The notes under the pieces were generated by a model, which was not told the origin of the DNA, made no database searches, and worked only from the letters and a program-made list of their open reading frames with translations. Shown piece after piece: positions 18,534 through 26,334 of a DNA stretch of 49,500 bases (its first letter is position 1; every line of letters begins with the position of its first letter). Position numbers and translations under genes: made by a program. The stretch covers positions 1-49,500 of the forward strand of contig PBIL01000001.1 in the NCBI GenBank assembly GCA_002720475.1. The letters are read 5' to 3'. The DNA is from Roseovarius sp. GTDB lineage: Bacteria; Pseudomonadota; Alphaproteobacteria; Rhodobacterales; Rhodobacteraceae.

Positions 18534-20264
18534 TCACTGCGCCACGACCGAGACCGGGCGGGGCCTGCCATAGAGCACCTCGTCCTTGTCGCCGAACTTG
18601 GCCATCCGTCCCTGGTGCAGCAGCATGACCTTGTTGACCGAGGCAAGCGCGCTCGGCCGGTGCGCCATGACCACGACCACGCAGCCCCTGTCGCGCATGG
18701 TGCGGACCGCCGCGGCGAGCGCATCGTCGCCATCGGCGTCGAGATTGGAATTGGGCTCGTCGAGCACGATGAGGCGCGGTGTGCCATAGATGGCGCGCGC
18801 CAGCCCCAGGCGCTGGATCTGCCCGCCCGAGAGCGGCCGGGTCATCCGGTCCATATGGGTGGCATAGCCGTCGGGCAGCCCGAGGATCATCTCGTGCACC
18901 CCGGCGATGCGCGCGGCCTCGATGATGTCGGAATCCTTCGCCTCCGGGTCGAAGCGCGCGATGTTCTCGCCGACACTGCCCGACAGGATGTGCAGCGATT
19001 GCGGCAGGTAGCCGACATGGCGGCCGAGCGCCTCGGGCGTCCATTGATCGAGCGTCGCCCCGTCGAGCCGGATCTCGCCCGCATCCGCCACCCAGGCCCC
19101 GACCAGAAGCCGCGCCAGCGTGGACTTGCCCGCCGCACTGTTGCCCACGACGCCCAGCCCGTCGCCCGCCGAGAGCGCGAAGCTCACCCGGTCGAGAATA
19201 CGCGGGCGGTCCGCCTGCCCCTCCGGCCCGGCCGGGGCCAGCTTGGTCAGGGCCGTCACCCGCAGATCGCCCGCGGGCGCTGGCAGCTCGACCCGCGGCT
19301 TCTTGGGCGGCATCCGCTCGAAGATCTCGCGCAGACGCTGATGGGCCTCGCGCGCGCGTCCGATGGCGCGCCACTGGCCGATCACCTGGTCGACCGGGGC
19401 AAGCGCCCGGCCGGCGATGATCGAGGTGGCGATGATCATGCCCGGCGTGATCTCCTGGCGCAGGGCGAGATAGGCTCCGAGCGTGAGAAGCGCCGATTGC
19501 AAGAGCAGCCGGAAGGATTTCGAGAAGGCGGCGAAGCCTTCGGAACGGTCGCTGCCCATCTGCGCCGTGGCGAGCGCCGCGTCATGCATGTCGCGCCAGC
19601 GCCGGACCAGCCGCTCGCGCATGCCGAGCGCGTGCAGGGTTTCGGCGTCGGTCCGGGCCTGGTCGACGAGAGTGCGCTCGGCCGCCTCCATCGACATCGC
19701 CCGGTGGATCGATTTCTGCGCCAGGATCTGGTTGAGCAGGGCGGCGACCGCCACGATGGCCGCCCCGGCCAGTGTCAGCCAGCCGAGCCAGGGATGGATC
19801 ACGAAGACGAGCGCCAGAAAGATCGGCATCCAGGGCAGATCGAAGAGCCCGGTGACCGCCGGGCTGCCCAGAAAGCCGCGAACAGCCTCGAGGTCGCGCA
19901 CCGGCTGGGCGCGGGGATCGATCTGCGCGCCGCCGCCGATGAGCCCCGCGCGCAGCACGAAGCGGAACGCCTCCTCGCCCAGCTGCGCATCGAGCCGCAG
20001 CGCCGCCCGCGACAGAAGCCGCGCGCGCAGGAAATCGTAGAGCCCCAGAAAGGCATAGAGCACGATGACGATGGCGAAGAGCCCCACCAGCGTGGCCACC
20101 GATCCCGACGACAGCACCCGGTCATAGACCTGCAGCATGTAGATCGGACCGGTCAGCATCAGAAGGTTGATGACGGCGCTGAAGAGACCTGCCAGCACGA
20201 ATGTGCGCCGCAGCCCCCGAAGGGCGCCAAGATAGGGGGTCGTTGCCGGTTTCCTATGCCACAT
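18534..20264 (-). CDS. Type I secretion system ABC transporter, permease and ATPase (PrsD/AprD-like)
   Basis: A 576-residue half-transporter. N-terminal residues about 20-310 are the transmembrane domain (for example FVLAGLFSAVINLLMLTGPIYMLQVYDRVL). The ATPase has Walker A VVGNSAAGKST, signature LSGGQIQRLGLARA, Walker B RLIVLDEPNSNLD and a conserved switch His in VVVMAHRPS. There is no N-terminal C39 peptidase, as in PrsD/AprD-type exporters of RTX proteins and polysaccharide glycanases. The start at 20264 follows from alignment with the family (MWHRKPATTPY); the upstream extension of the frame has no similarity. It is the first gene of an ABC-HlyD-TolC operon with a candidate promoter directly upstream. 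The cargo could be the beta-helix/LamG protein at 10349-13246. Confidence 0.92.
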   Translation of the reverse strand: MWHRKPATTPYLGALRGLRRTFVLAGLFSAVINLLMLTGPIYMLQVYDRVLSSGSVATLVGLFAIVIVLYAFLGLYDFLRARLLSRAALRLDAQLGEEAFRFVLRAGLIGGGAQIDPRAQPVRDLEAVRGFLGSPAVTGLFDLPWMPIFLALVFVIHPWLGWLTLAGAAIVAVAALLNQILAQKSIHRAMSMEAAERTLVDQARTDAETLHALGMRERLVRRWRDMHDAALATAQMGSDRSEGFAAFSKSFRLLLQSALLTLGAYLALRQEITPGMIIATSIIAGRALAPVDQVIGQWRAIGRAREAHQRLREIFERMPPKKPRVELPAPAGDLRVTALTKLAPAGPEGQADRPRILDRVSFALSAGDGLGVVGNSAAGKSTLARLLVGAWVADAGEIRLDGATLDQWTPEALGRHVGYLPQSLHILSGSVGENIARFDPEAKDSDIIEAARIAGVHEMILGLPDGYATHMDRMTRPLSGGQIQRLGLARAIYGTPRLIVLDEPNSNLDADGDDALAAAVRTMRDRGCVVVVMAHRPSALASVNKVMLLHQGRMAKFGDKDEVLYGRPRPVSVVAQ

Positions 20265-20305
20265 GCCGCTTCGCCACTGCCTGTCTCGCCCGCCTGTTTT
20301 CCACC

Positions 20306-20334
20306 AGTATAAAGAACAATCCGGCCCCTGTCGC
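20306..20334 (-). promoter_or_regulatory. Candidate sigma-70-type promoter of the type I secretion operon
   Basis: On the minus strand, GCGACA and TATACT are separated by 17 bases, about 40 bases before the start of the ABC transporter gene. The -10 is close to consensus, the -35 less so. The prediction rests on spacing and position only. Confidence 0.45.
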
Positions 20335-20480
20335 ATGATTGTCGACAGGGATTCCACAGCGCGGTGGCGAATTTGTGGCGCGAGGGCGGTTTTGCGTCGG
20401 TCTCTCGTCGGTATTCGATCGGTCCCCGCGCGGCCCCGGGACACGGGACAGGAGCGGCCGGGAAGGCAGGCCCCCGGACG

Positions 20481-20504
20481 CAAACAGCCCCCGGGCGGGG
20501 GCTG
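20481..20504 (-). terminator. Rho-independent terminator after the VPLPA-CTERM-like gene
   Basis: An 8-bp perfect GC stem (CAGCCCCC/GGGGGCTG) with a 4-base loop lies 32 bases after the stop of the 20536-21111 gene. On the minus strand it is followed by GTTTG, a short U-run. It would separate this gene from the secretion operon downstream. Confidence 0.6.
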
Positions 20505-20535
20505 CCAGCGAGATCATCCGGGTGTCGAACGTCCG

Positions 20536-21111
20536 TCAGGCCACCTTGCGACGGCGGCGGACAGCAATCCCCAGGCCACCGAGCGCGGTGATCAGGAGAA
20601 GGCCACCGGCGGGGAGGGGGATGGGAACGGCACCACCAAACTCCGTGACATGGCTCAGGCCAGACGCTGAATTGCCATCCCAAGTCAGTTCCAGGCTTCC
20701 ACCATTGGTCTCGTTACGCACGAGGACAGTGTTGAACGTATTCCCGCCCCCAATCTTCATAAGGATGTAGAGTGCCGACGTGGTAAACGGATTGGGAGCA
20801 GGCTCGGTCTTGAAACCTGTCGCGAAAGCAGCATCGCCAGGAAACAGATTGGCGTTCACGAAACTGGTTTCGTTCGTCAGATTTGGCGGGTGGACGGTAA
20901 AGACACCCCCAACGCCAGGGCTAAAAACGCCCGGCTCCGCATTGAGCACGGAGCACGCGGCAGAACAACTCAACGTCCCGCGCTCTCCTGTCAAGCCGAC
21001 AGGATCATCGTAGACTGTGATATCTATCGTCGCAGCCTGAGCCAGACCTACGCTCAGAGCCATTAGAACAGCAATCACGGATGTCGCTACAATTCTCTTC
21101 AACTCAAACAT
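20536..21111 (-). CDS. VPLPA-CTERM-like sorting-domain protein
   Basis: A 191-residue exported protein. An N-terminal signal peptide (FELKRIVATSVIAVLMALSV, cleaved near AQA-AT) precedes a Ser/Thr/Asn-rich beta domain with a possible disulfide (CSAAC). The C-terminus has the exosortase sorting layout: the motif PIPLPAGG, a hydrophobic span LLLITALGGLGIAV, then RRRRKVA. The first residues of the motif (VPIPLPA) vary slightly from the usual VPLPA. Exosortase XrtD, encoded at 48303, is the expected processing enzyme. The ATG at 21111 has GGAG 8-11 bases upstream. A good promoter 100 bases upstream gives it its own transcript. The function of the mature domain is unknown; surface or matrix exposure is expected. 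Confidence 0.85.
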   Translation of the reverse strand: MFELKRIVATSVIAVLMALSVGLAQAATIDITVYDDPVGLTGERGTLSCSAACSVLNAEPGVFSPGVGGVFTVHPPNLTNETSFVNANLFPGDAAFATGFKTEPAPNPFTTSALYILMKIGGGNTFNTVLVRNETNGGSLELTWDGNSASGLSHVTEFGGAVPIPLPAGGLLLITALGGLGIAVRRRRKVA

Positions 21112-21412
21112 CTTAACCCACTCCATAGAAGACCAATGCCGCCCTGACCTGGACAGGTTCGGGCGATTTCAAGCCATGACCTGACCATGCCTGACGAGCA
21201 TGCCTAGTTGACGCCGTATTATCGCCTCATTTTCGTCCCAAGTCAAAAGAACGTGGCCGGGGATGGCGCAGCACAACCCTGGGAAGAACCCCGGACTGTT
21301 TCGGCAACAGATCACACGCCTGTGGCGAGTGTGTTGCCTGAAAGGAAACAACTGTCGCCGACCCCTTGGGGGCGGCGGCGGGCGTGATTCGTTTCTTCGG
21401 GGAAGGACCGGC
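21112..21412. other. Intergenic region with promoter and long leader
   Basis: About 300 bases without a gene between a small membrane protein gene and the VPLPA-CTERM-like gene. It contains the promoter at 21218-21246. The leader has tandem near-copies of GTCAGG(C/T)CATGG (around 21170-21200). No small RNA, terminator or further reading frame is evident. Confidence 0.6.
21218..21246 (-). promoter_or_regulatory. Sigma-70-type promoter of the VPLPA-CTERM-like gene
   Basis: TTGACT, 17 bases, GATAAT on the minus strand, close to consensus. Transcription would begin near 21211 and leave a leader of about 100 bases. The spacer contains CGAAAATGAGGC (21224-21235), which is repeated exactly upstream of another VPLPA-CTERM gene at 37217-37228. 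Confidence 0.65.
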
Positions 21413-21637
21413 TCAGCCGCCCTCCGGGCCCACCAGGGCATAGGGCCTGGCCGATGCGCCGCTGTCCTGCGGATCCGGGTGGCGGGCGATGGCAAGGGCC
21501 GCGAACCCCAGCACGGCGGCCACGCCCGTGGCGGAGTAGATCAGAAGGGCCATCCAGATCGGGTATCCCAGCAGCACCGCCCCGAAGGCCGCAGCGGCCC
21601 CGAACCCCGTTCCGGCAAGGATCAACCCGATGATCAT
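21413..21637 (-). CDS. Small membrane protein with two predicted transmembrane helices
   Basis: A 74-residue protein that I do not recognise. Two hydrophobic helices (IIGLILAGTGFGAAAAFGAV and WMALLIYSATGVAAVLGFAA) are separated by a short Gly-Tyr-Pro turn. They are followed by a hydrophilic Pro/Asp/Ser-rich tail. The start is well supported: AGGAGG lies about 8 bases before ATG 21637. It stands between repA and the VPLPA-CTERM-like gene on the same strand and seems to be its own unit, with a weak promoter (TTTACA, 17 bases, TACGTT at 21672-21700). The similar form of many small roseobacter membrane proteins gives no hint of function. Confidence 0.65.
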   Translation of the reverse strand: MIIGLILAGTGFGAAAAFGAVLLGYPIWMALLIYSATGVAAVLGFAALAIARHPDPQDSGASARPYALVGPEGG

Positions 21638-21825
21638 GCGGCACCCCTCCTGGCGATTCAACTCAAGATTGAACGTATGATCCCTTACTCCACCTGTAAA
21701 GATAAGACTGCATTGCGCCCAAAGCTAAGCACGATTGCGGCAAAATTCTGTCAGGAAATCGTTACCTTTGCCGATAGCCCCCGAATTTCACCCGCAACCC
21801 GAGTCCTCACGGCAACACATCCCCC

Positions 21826-22836
21826 TCATCCGCGCTTGCGCACCCAGCCCAGGAAGGCCGCGTCGGGGCTGCGCAGGCGCGGGCGGCCCGTCGTCACCCA
21901 CCAGGCGCGCCAGTCGGCCTCGAGCGCGTGGACATCCGCGCCGGGGCTGAGGCGGCGCGCCTCGTCGAGCGCCTCGGGGCTCGGGCGCGGCCCCTCGCCG
22001 GGGGCCAGCACCACCTGTCGGGGACGGACATGGATCATGTCGCCCGGCTCCTCGGCGAGATCGTAATCGGGCAGGTGATTGGTGGCGATCATGTCGCGGA
22101 TCATGCGGCGGAACACCCGCAGCGGCGAGGCGGAGCCGGACTTGTGCGCCAGAACCGCCAGCGAGATGCGCCAGCCCGGCTGATGGCCGCAATGCTTGCG
22201 CGCAAGCTCGTAGATGCGCCGTTCGAGCGGCTTGCGCAGGCGGAAATAGTCGCGGCTGAGCGTGAGGACGGATTTCGCCAGCACCGCCCGGTAGAGCCAT
22301 TCCGCGAGCGTCACCCGCACCGAGACCATCCGGCCGCCGCGGGTGCGGCGCTGGATCTGCCAGGTCTCGATCAGGCCGAAGCCGGTCGTCGTCTCGACCT
22401 CGGCGGTGGCGAGATTGGTGGTGATGCGTGTGCCCGCGAGCCGCTCGAAGGCCTCGACCAGCCGGCGATAGCCGTCGCCGGAAGTCTCGCGATTGGTGGC
22501 CACCAGGAGGTCATGGGCGCGCAGATGCAGCGTGCGGCTCACGGGGCGCCCGGCATTGAGCGCGGCCATCAGCTGGCTGATGCAATAGATCAGGATGTCC
22601 TTGTCGAAGAGCGTGGCGCGGCCCTTGACGGAGGGCGTCACGGTGATGGTCACGTCGTTGTGGCGGTAGGAGAGCACCCGCAGATCGGCCCGGGTGGAGA
22701 GCGAGAAGAGCGGATGCTCCATCGAGGCGAGATCGTCCTTGGGCAGCGCATCGAAGATGTCGCAGACGAAGAAATCGCCCGTCGGATGACGCTCCGGCAG
22801 CAGCCCCGGCCGCCCTGATCCCGCGTAACTGCCCAT
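21826..22836 (-). CDS. repA: Plasmid replication initiator protein A (RepA, RPA family)
   Basis: A 336-residue protein of the replication initiator protein A family (Pfam RPA). The signature region runs from GDFFVCDIFDALPKDDLASM through HPLFSLSTRADLR to FDKDILIYCISQLM, followed by two winged-helix-like parts (LRAHDLLVATNRETSGDGYRRL; YFRLRKPLERRIYELARKHCG). Proteins of this kind bind iterons and open the origin of RepA-type plasmids in Rhodobacterales. The gene reads away from the origin, whose three 22-bp iterons start 87 bases upstream. parA is divergent on the other side. RepA-type replicons of this group often carry exopolysaccharide and biofilm genes, which fits the window. Start at 22836 is the first ATG and is plausible, though the ribosome binding site (AGGGGG) is weakly placed. 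Confidence 0.9.
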   Translation of the reverse strand: MGSYAGSGRPGLLPERHPTGDFFVCDIFDALPKDDLASMEHPLFSLSTRADLRVLSYRHNDVTITVTPSVKGRATLFDKDILIYCISQLMAALNAGRPVSRTLHLRAHDLLVATNRETSGDGYRRLVEAFERLAGTRITTNLATAEVETTTGFGLIETWQIQRRTRGGRMVSVRVTLAEWLYRAVLAKSVLTLSRDYFRLRKPLERRIYELARKHCGHQPGWRISLAVLAHKSGSASPLRVFRRMIRDMIATNHLPDYDLAEEPGDMIHVRPRQVVLAPGEGPRPSPEALDEARRLSPGADVHALEADWRAWWVTTGRPRLRSPDAAFLGWVRKRG

Positions 22837-23240
22837 GCCCCCTGCCCGCTCTTGTCTTTCGGGGTTTCATTATCACCACCTTACGCAGGCAGCGGGCGGA
22901 GCGTCCAGAGTTTCGGGGCGGGCGATCGTGGCTTCGGAATCGCGCGATCGTGGCTTCGGAGTCGCGTCATCGTGGCTTCGGAATCGCCCCGAGGCCCCGG
23001 AAGCGCGAAATCCGCCTTTGAAAACAGGGCTCTGGGAAAACGCCCGATGCGCTTAACTATTAAATAACAATTCAATAACTGCAAAATTCCTGACTGCGCC
23101 CGGCACGGGACGCCCCGCACCGGACGGAACCACCGGAATTTGCCGAGAGAAGGGCAGAAGAAGGCCGAATCGACCCCGTTCAGGACAGGAAAATATTCCC
23201 ATGTGCGCCATTTTGAGATACATATCGAAAAACAGAGCAC
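22837..23240. other. oriV: Replication origin region between repA and parA
   Basis: A 404-base region without genes. It holds three 22-bp iterons (22923-22988), a GC-rich spacer, then an AT-rich block (about 23052-23088, with ATTAAATAAC and TTCAATAAC) suited to strand opening. The segment before parA is again AT-rich and should hold the parA promoter. Iterons plus AT-rich unwinding element beside an initiator gene is the classical layout of a theta origin. Confidence 0.8.
22923..22988 (+). repeat. Three tandem 22-bp iterons
   Basis: Units at 22923-22944, 22945-22966 and 22967-22988 share the core ATCGTGGCTTCGGARTCGC. The second differs at one position (G for A) and the third at its ends. The 22-base period equals two helical turns, so initiator molecules would bind on the same DNA face. 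Confidence 0.88.
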
Positions 23241-24650
23241 ATGAGGCATATCGTGGCACGTGACGGGTCTTCCCCCCTCCCCCCCTATTTCAACATCTCT
23301 CCGGATGCCGCGATGGCCGATCTCGACCCGCCGCAGATGACGGGCGATTTCGAGCGGATCGCGGCGGCGTGCCGGCGCGGACGGCAGGATCTCGCGTCGC
23401 GCGGGCTCGACGAGAGCGGCACGCGCAAGCTGCGCCTCTTCTCGACCTGGGAGATCACCCGCTATCTCATCCCCATCGCCACCGCCCATTTCCGCCGCGT
23501 GCTCAAGGCCAATCCCGACCTGCCCCAGGGACGTTCGGAAACCGAGGGCGGGGCAAGGTGGTTCACCCTCGACGAGGTGCTGCGGCTGCGCGCGCATTTC
23601 GCGGCGGAAGGATCGAAGACCAAGGAGTACAGGCCCTGGCGCCCCGAGGGCCTGCCCGCCAAGATGATCGCGGTCGCCAATTTCAAGGGCGGGGTCGGCA
23701 AGACCTCGACCGCGGCGCATCTGGCGATGTCGGCGGCGCTCGACGGCTACCGGGTGCTGGTGGTCGATCTCGACAGCCAGGGCTCGATGACCTCGATCTT
23801 CGGCGGATCGGTCGAGGATGAATGGGGCACCGTCTTTCCCCTGCTCGCCCGCCATTACGGGCGGCACCTGCAGGAGGAGAACCGCCAGCGCGTGCAGCGC
23901 AACGAGGCACCACAGCCGATCGACGACACGCTTGCCGAGGCGATGAAGCTGCGCGCCCAGGATCTCATCCAGACGACCCACTGGCCCAATATCGACCTGA
24001 TCGGCGCACAGCTCAATCTCTACTGGTCCGAGTTCCAGATCCCGGTCTGGCGCATGGGCGCGCGTAGCTGGAAGCTCTGGGAGGCGCTGACCGAGAGTCT
24101 CGAGGCCGACGGCATCCTGCAGGACTACGATCTCGTGTTTCTCGACACGCCGCCGGCGCTTGGCTATCTCACGATCAACGGGCTGGCGGCGGCCGACATC
24201 CTGCTGGTGCCGCTTGGCGCGTCCTTTCTCGAGTTCGACTCGACGGGCCGGTTCTTCGAGATGCTGCACGCCACCTTCCAGTCCATCGAGGAGGGCGAGA
24301 ACATGGCGGCACGTGCCCTGGGCCGCGAGGGGGTGCGCTTCGAATGGGATGCGGTGCGCGCGCTCATCACCCGCTACGATGCCGGGCAGCAGGCCGAACT
24401 GGCCGGGCTGATGCAGGCCTATCTCGGCCACGCCCTTGCCCCGCAGCGGCAGGATTTCACCGCGCTCATCGGCCAGGCGGGCGAGCAGGTGAGCGGCATC
24501 TACGAGGCCGATTACCGCGACTTCAACCGCGAGACCTATATCCGCGGGCGCGAGACCTTCGACGCCACCTATGCCGCCTTCAAGAAGCTGCTCTTCGGGG
24601 TCTGGCGGCGCGACCAGCTGGCCATGGCCGGGCGGGAGGTGGCGGAATGA
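23241..24650 (+). CDS. parA: ParA-type plasmid partition ATPase
   Basis: A 469-residue Walker-type ATPase. About 135 N-terminal residues come first, with a helix-turn-helix-like STWEITRYLIPIATAHFRRVL that would bind the operator. The deviant Walker A is FKGGVGKTST (residues 148-157), Walker A' is VLVVDLDSQGS, and the Walker B region is YDLVFLDTPPALGYL. This is the type Ia ParA/RepA-partition layout of alphaproteobacterial plasmids. It is followed after 87 bases by parB, with one parS-like site in between, and is divergent from repA across the origin. It should move plasmid copies along the nucleoid and repress its own promoter. Confidence 0.93.
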   Translation: MRHIVARDGSSPLPPYFNISPDAAMADLDPPQMTGDFERIAAACRRGRQDLASRGLDESGTRKLRLFSTWEITRYLIPIATAHFRRVLKANPDLPQGRSETEGGARWFTLDEVLRLRAHFAAEGSKTKEYRPWRPEGLPAKMIAVANFKGGVGKTSTAAHLAMSAALDGYRVLVVDLDSQGSMTSIFGGSVEDEWGTVFPLLARHYGRHLQEENRQRVQRNEAPQPIDDTLAEAMKLRAQDLIQTTHWPNIDLIGAQLNLYWSEFQIPVWRMGARSWKLWEALTESLEADGILQDYDLVFLDTPPALGYLTINGLAAADILLVPLGASFLEFDSTGRFFEMLHATFQSIEEGENMAARALGREGVRFEWDAVRALITRYDAGQQAELAGLMQAYLGHALAPQRQDFTALIGQAGEQVSGIYEADYRDFNRETYIRGRETFDATYAAFKKLLFGVWRRDQLAMAGREVAE

Positions 24651-24683
24651 GGCACCCGACCCCCCTGCCCCGCCCCGTGAAAC

Positions 24684-24699
24684 GTTTCGCATGCGAAAC
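24684..24699. promoter_or_regulatory. parS: parS-like centromere palindrome 1
   Basis: The perfect 16-bp palindrome GTTTCGCATGCGAAAC lies in the gap between parA and parB. Palindromes of this form are ParB binding sites in alphaproteobacterial partition systems. An identical copy lies just after parB. Confidence 0.82.
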
Positions 24700-24737
24700 A
24701 CGTCCCCCCATTCCCCCGGCCCCTCGGGAGGTCTGCC

Positions 24738-25805
24738 ATGGCCAAGCGTAAACGTCTCGGCGGCCCGCTGCAGGATTACCTGGGCACATCGGAGGAGGCC
24801 GCGCCGCCGCCGGTCGCCAGCGCGGCCCCGATTGCCCGGGTGGCGGGGGACGCCTCGCTCAACGCGGCCTTCGAGGAGGTCAGCCGCGAGCTGAGCGCCG
24901 CGCGCAGCGAGGGACGGCTGGTGCAGCGCCTCTCCCTCGACCGGATCGAGGCCGCCTGGCTGATACGGGACCGGTCCCATCCGGGCACCGGGGAGGATCC
25001 GGATTTCGCGGCGCTGCTCGAGAGCCTGCGGCGCTTCGGCCAGCGCACCCCGATCGAGGTGGTCGATCTGGGGCAGGGGCGCTACGGGCTCATCTCGGGC
25101 TGGCGGCGGCTGACCGCGCTGACCCGGCTTCGCGACGAGACGGGCGAGGCACGATTCGACACTGTTCTGGCCTTTCTGCGCCAACCGGCAAGTTCCGAAG
25201 AGGCCTATGTCTCGATGGTCGAGGAGAACGAGATCCGGCTGGGGCTGAGTTATTACGAACGTGCCCGGATCGCAGCGAAATCGGTCGAGGCGGGTGTGTT
25301 CGACACGCCCAGGGCGGCTTTGCAGGCGCTCTTCGCCTCGGCGTCCCGGGCCAAGCGCTCCAAGATCGGCTCCTTCCTGACCCTCTACGAGGCGCTCGGG
25401 GATGCCGTTCGGTTCCCCCAGGCCCTGACCGAGCGGCTTGGGCTCGCGCTGGTCAGGATCATCGAGGCCGATGACAGCGCCGGATCCCGGCTCCGGGCGC
25501 ATCTCGAACAGTCCGAAACAGACACTGTCGAGGCGGAACAGAGCCTGATTGCGGGCTTTATCGAGAAGGAAAGCCCCCCTGCTCCCACGGCGTCTTCAGA
25601 GGTATCGGGGCCACCCGCAACCGCACCAGACGGTTCTGAACGGTCCGTCCAGAAGGTGGAATCCGTCTCTGATACGGCCAAAGAGGTCTGTCCGGGCCTC
25701 TATCTCACCGAGAAAGGCGGCTCTTTGCGCCTCTCCGGCCCGGCCATCGGCCCGGCGTTTCGTGCCCGGCTCGAGGCCTGGCTGCGAGGGCTTGCCGAGG
25801 AGTGA
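24738..25805 (+). CDS. parB: ParB-type plasmid partition protein
   Basis: A 355-residue ParB. The N-terminus is basic (MAKRKRLGGPLQDYLG) and should contact ParA. The ParB/Srx nuclease-like CTP-binding domain covers about residues 65-160 (GQRTPIEVVDLGQGRYGLISG, EENEIRLGLSYYERARIA). The central helix-turn-helix follows (about 165-235). A Pro/Ser-rich linker leads to a short C-terminal dimerisation segment. It binds the two 16-bp parS-like palindromes that lie directly before and after the gene and spreads from there. Confidence 0.92.
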   Translation: MAKRKRLGGPLQDYLGTSEEAAPPPVASAAPIARVAGDASLNAAFEEVSRELSAARSEGRLVQRLSLDRIEAAWLIRDRSHPGTGEDPDFAALLESLRRFGQRTPIEVVDLGQGRYGLISGWRRLTALTRLRDETGEARFDTVLAFLRQPASSEEAYVSMVEENEIRLGLSYYERARIAAKSVEAGVFDTPRAALQALFASASRAKRSKIGSFLTLYEALGDAVRFPQALTERLGLALVRIIEADDSAGSRLRAHLEQSETDTVEAEQSLIAGFIEKESPPAPTASSEVSGPPATAPDGSERSVQKVESVSDTAKEVCPGLYLTEKGGSLRLSGPAIGPAFRARLEAWLRGLAEE

Positions 25806-25819
25806 ACCGCGGCCCGAAT

Positions 25820-25835
25820 GTTTCGCATGCGAAAC
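25820..25835. promoter_or_regulatory. parS: parS-like centromere palindrome 2
   Basis: GTTTCGCATGCGAAAC, identical to the copy before parB. Here the symmetry extends three more bases on each side (AAT before, ATT after), so 22 bases (25817-25838) are palindromic. It lies 11 bases after the parB stop codon. Confidence 0.82.
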
Positions 25836-26005
25836 ATTGGGGCGTCTGCGGCACTCCGTGGACCGGCGTCGCCATCCGGAGCCGAGTCCCTGGCCCTGCC
25901 GTCGTCCCCAAACCCGTCATGCACCAAGACTGAAACGGGACCACTCGGCAGGGGCGGACCAGTATGTCGGATGCAGGATTGCTCGGGATGGCGCGTAGAT
26001 CACTG

Positions 26006-26075
26006 ATAGCCCTTGGGCGGTAATTCAGATCAATAGCCCAGGGGCTATATTGACGAGATATAGCCTGTGAGCTAT
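26006..26075 (+). promoter_or_regulatory. Three-site hipB operator with overlapping promoter
   Basis: Two 16-bp palindromes, ATAGCCCAGGGGCTAT (26033-26048) and ATAGCCTGTGAGCTAT (26060-26075), lie before the HTH gene. A half-conserved third, ATAGCCCTTGGGCGGT, is at 26006-26021. The starts are exactly 27 bases apart. A promoter TTGACG, 17 bases, TATCTT (26050-26078) overlaps the last site. The antitoxin would repress its own operon here. Confidence 0.7.
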
Positions 26076-26084
26076 CTTGGCCAG

Positions 26085-26333
26085 ATGATGAATTCGGCAC
26101 CACATCCTGTTCGAAGCCTGCGCCAGGCCGGGGCCATCCTTCGTGCCCGACGGGTGGCTCAGAAGCTCAGCCAGAAACAGCTTGGCGAGATGACGGGCAC
26201 CGCGCAATCCACCATTTCGGATATCGAGAACGGCGTCGTTTCCGTCAGCCTGGATGTCTATCTGCGCCTCCTCGAAGCCTTGGGCGCGGAACTCTCGGCG
26301 ACGGATCGTATCGGCGGCCGGAGCCAGTTCTGA
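26085..26333 (+). CDS. hipB: HipB-type XRE-family antitoxin/regulator
   Basis: An 82-residue helix-turn-helix protein. The XRE domain spans about residues 15-70 (LRARRVAQKLSQKQLGEMTGT, then QSTISDIENGVVSVSLDVYL). It binds the operators directly upstream and should neutralise HipA in a complex. The promoter places the transcript start at about 26085, the A of the first ATG, so the mRNA may be leaderless; no ribosome binding site is seen. An upstream GTG at 26067 lies inside the operator and promoter and is unlikely to be the start. The gene for the truncated HipA begins two bases after the stop. Confidence 0.82.
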   Translation: MMNSAPHPVRSLRQAGAILRARRVAQKLSQKQLGEMTGTAQSTISDIENGVVSVSLDVYLRLLEALGAELSATDRIGGRSQF

Positions 26334-26334
26334 A

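Noticed and set aside
15549-20312. Three long plus-strand frames (491, 490 and 618 residues)
   Set aside because: They run opposite to the type I secretion genes, which have clear motifs. The long frames come from high GC at third codon positions.
22923-22988. Direct repeats considered as a CRISPR array
   Set aside because: The units are contiguous with no spacers and sit next to repA, so they are iterons.
22881-25502. An 873-residue frame on the minus strand across the origin and parAB
   Set aside because: It covers iterons and the antisense of parA and parB and has no domain.
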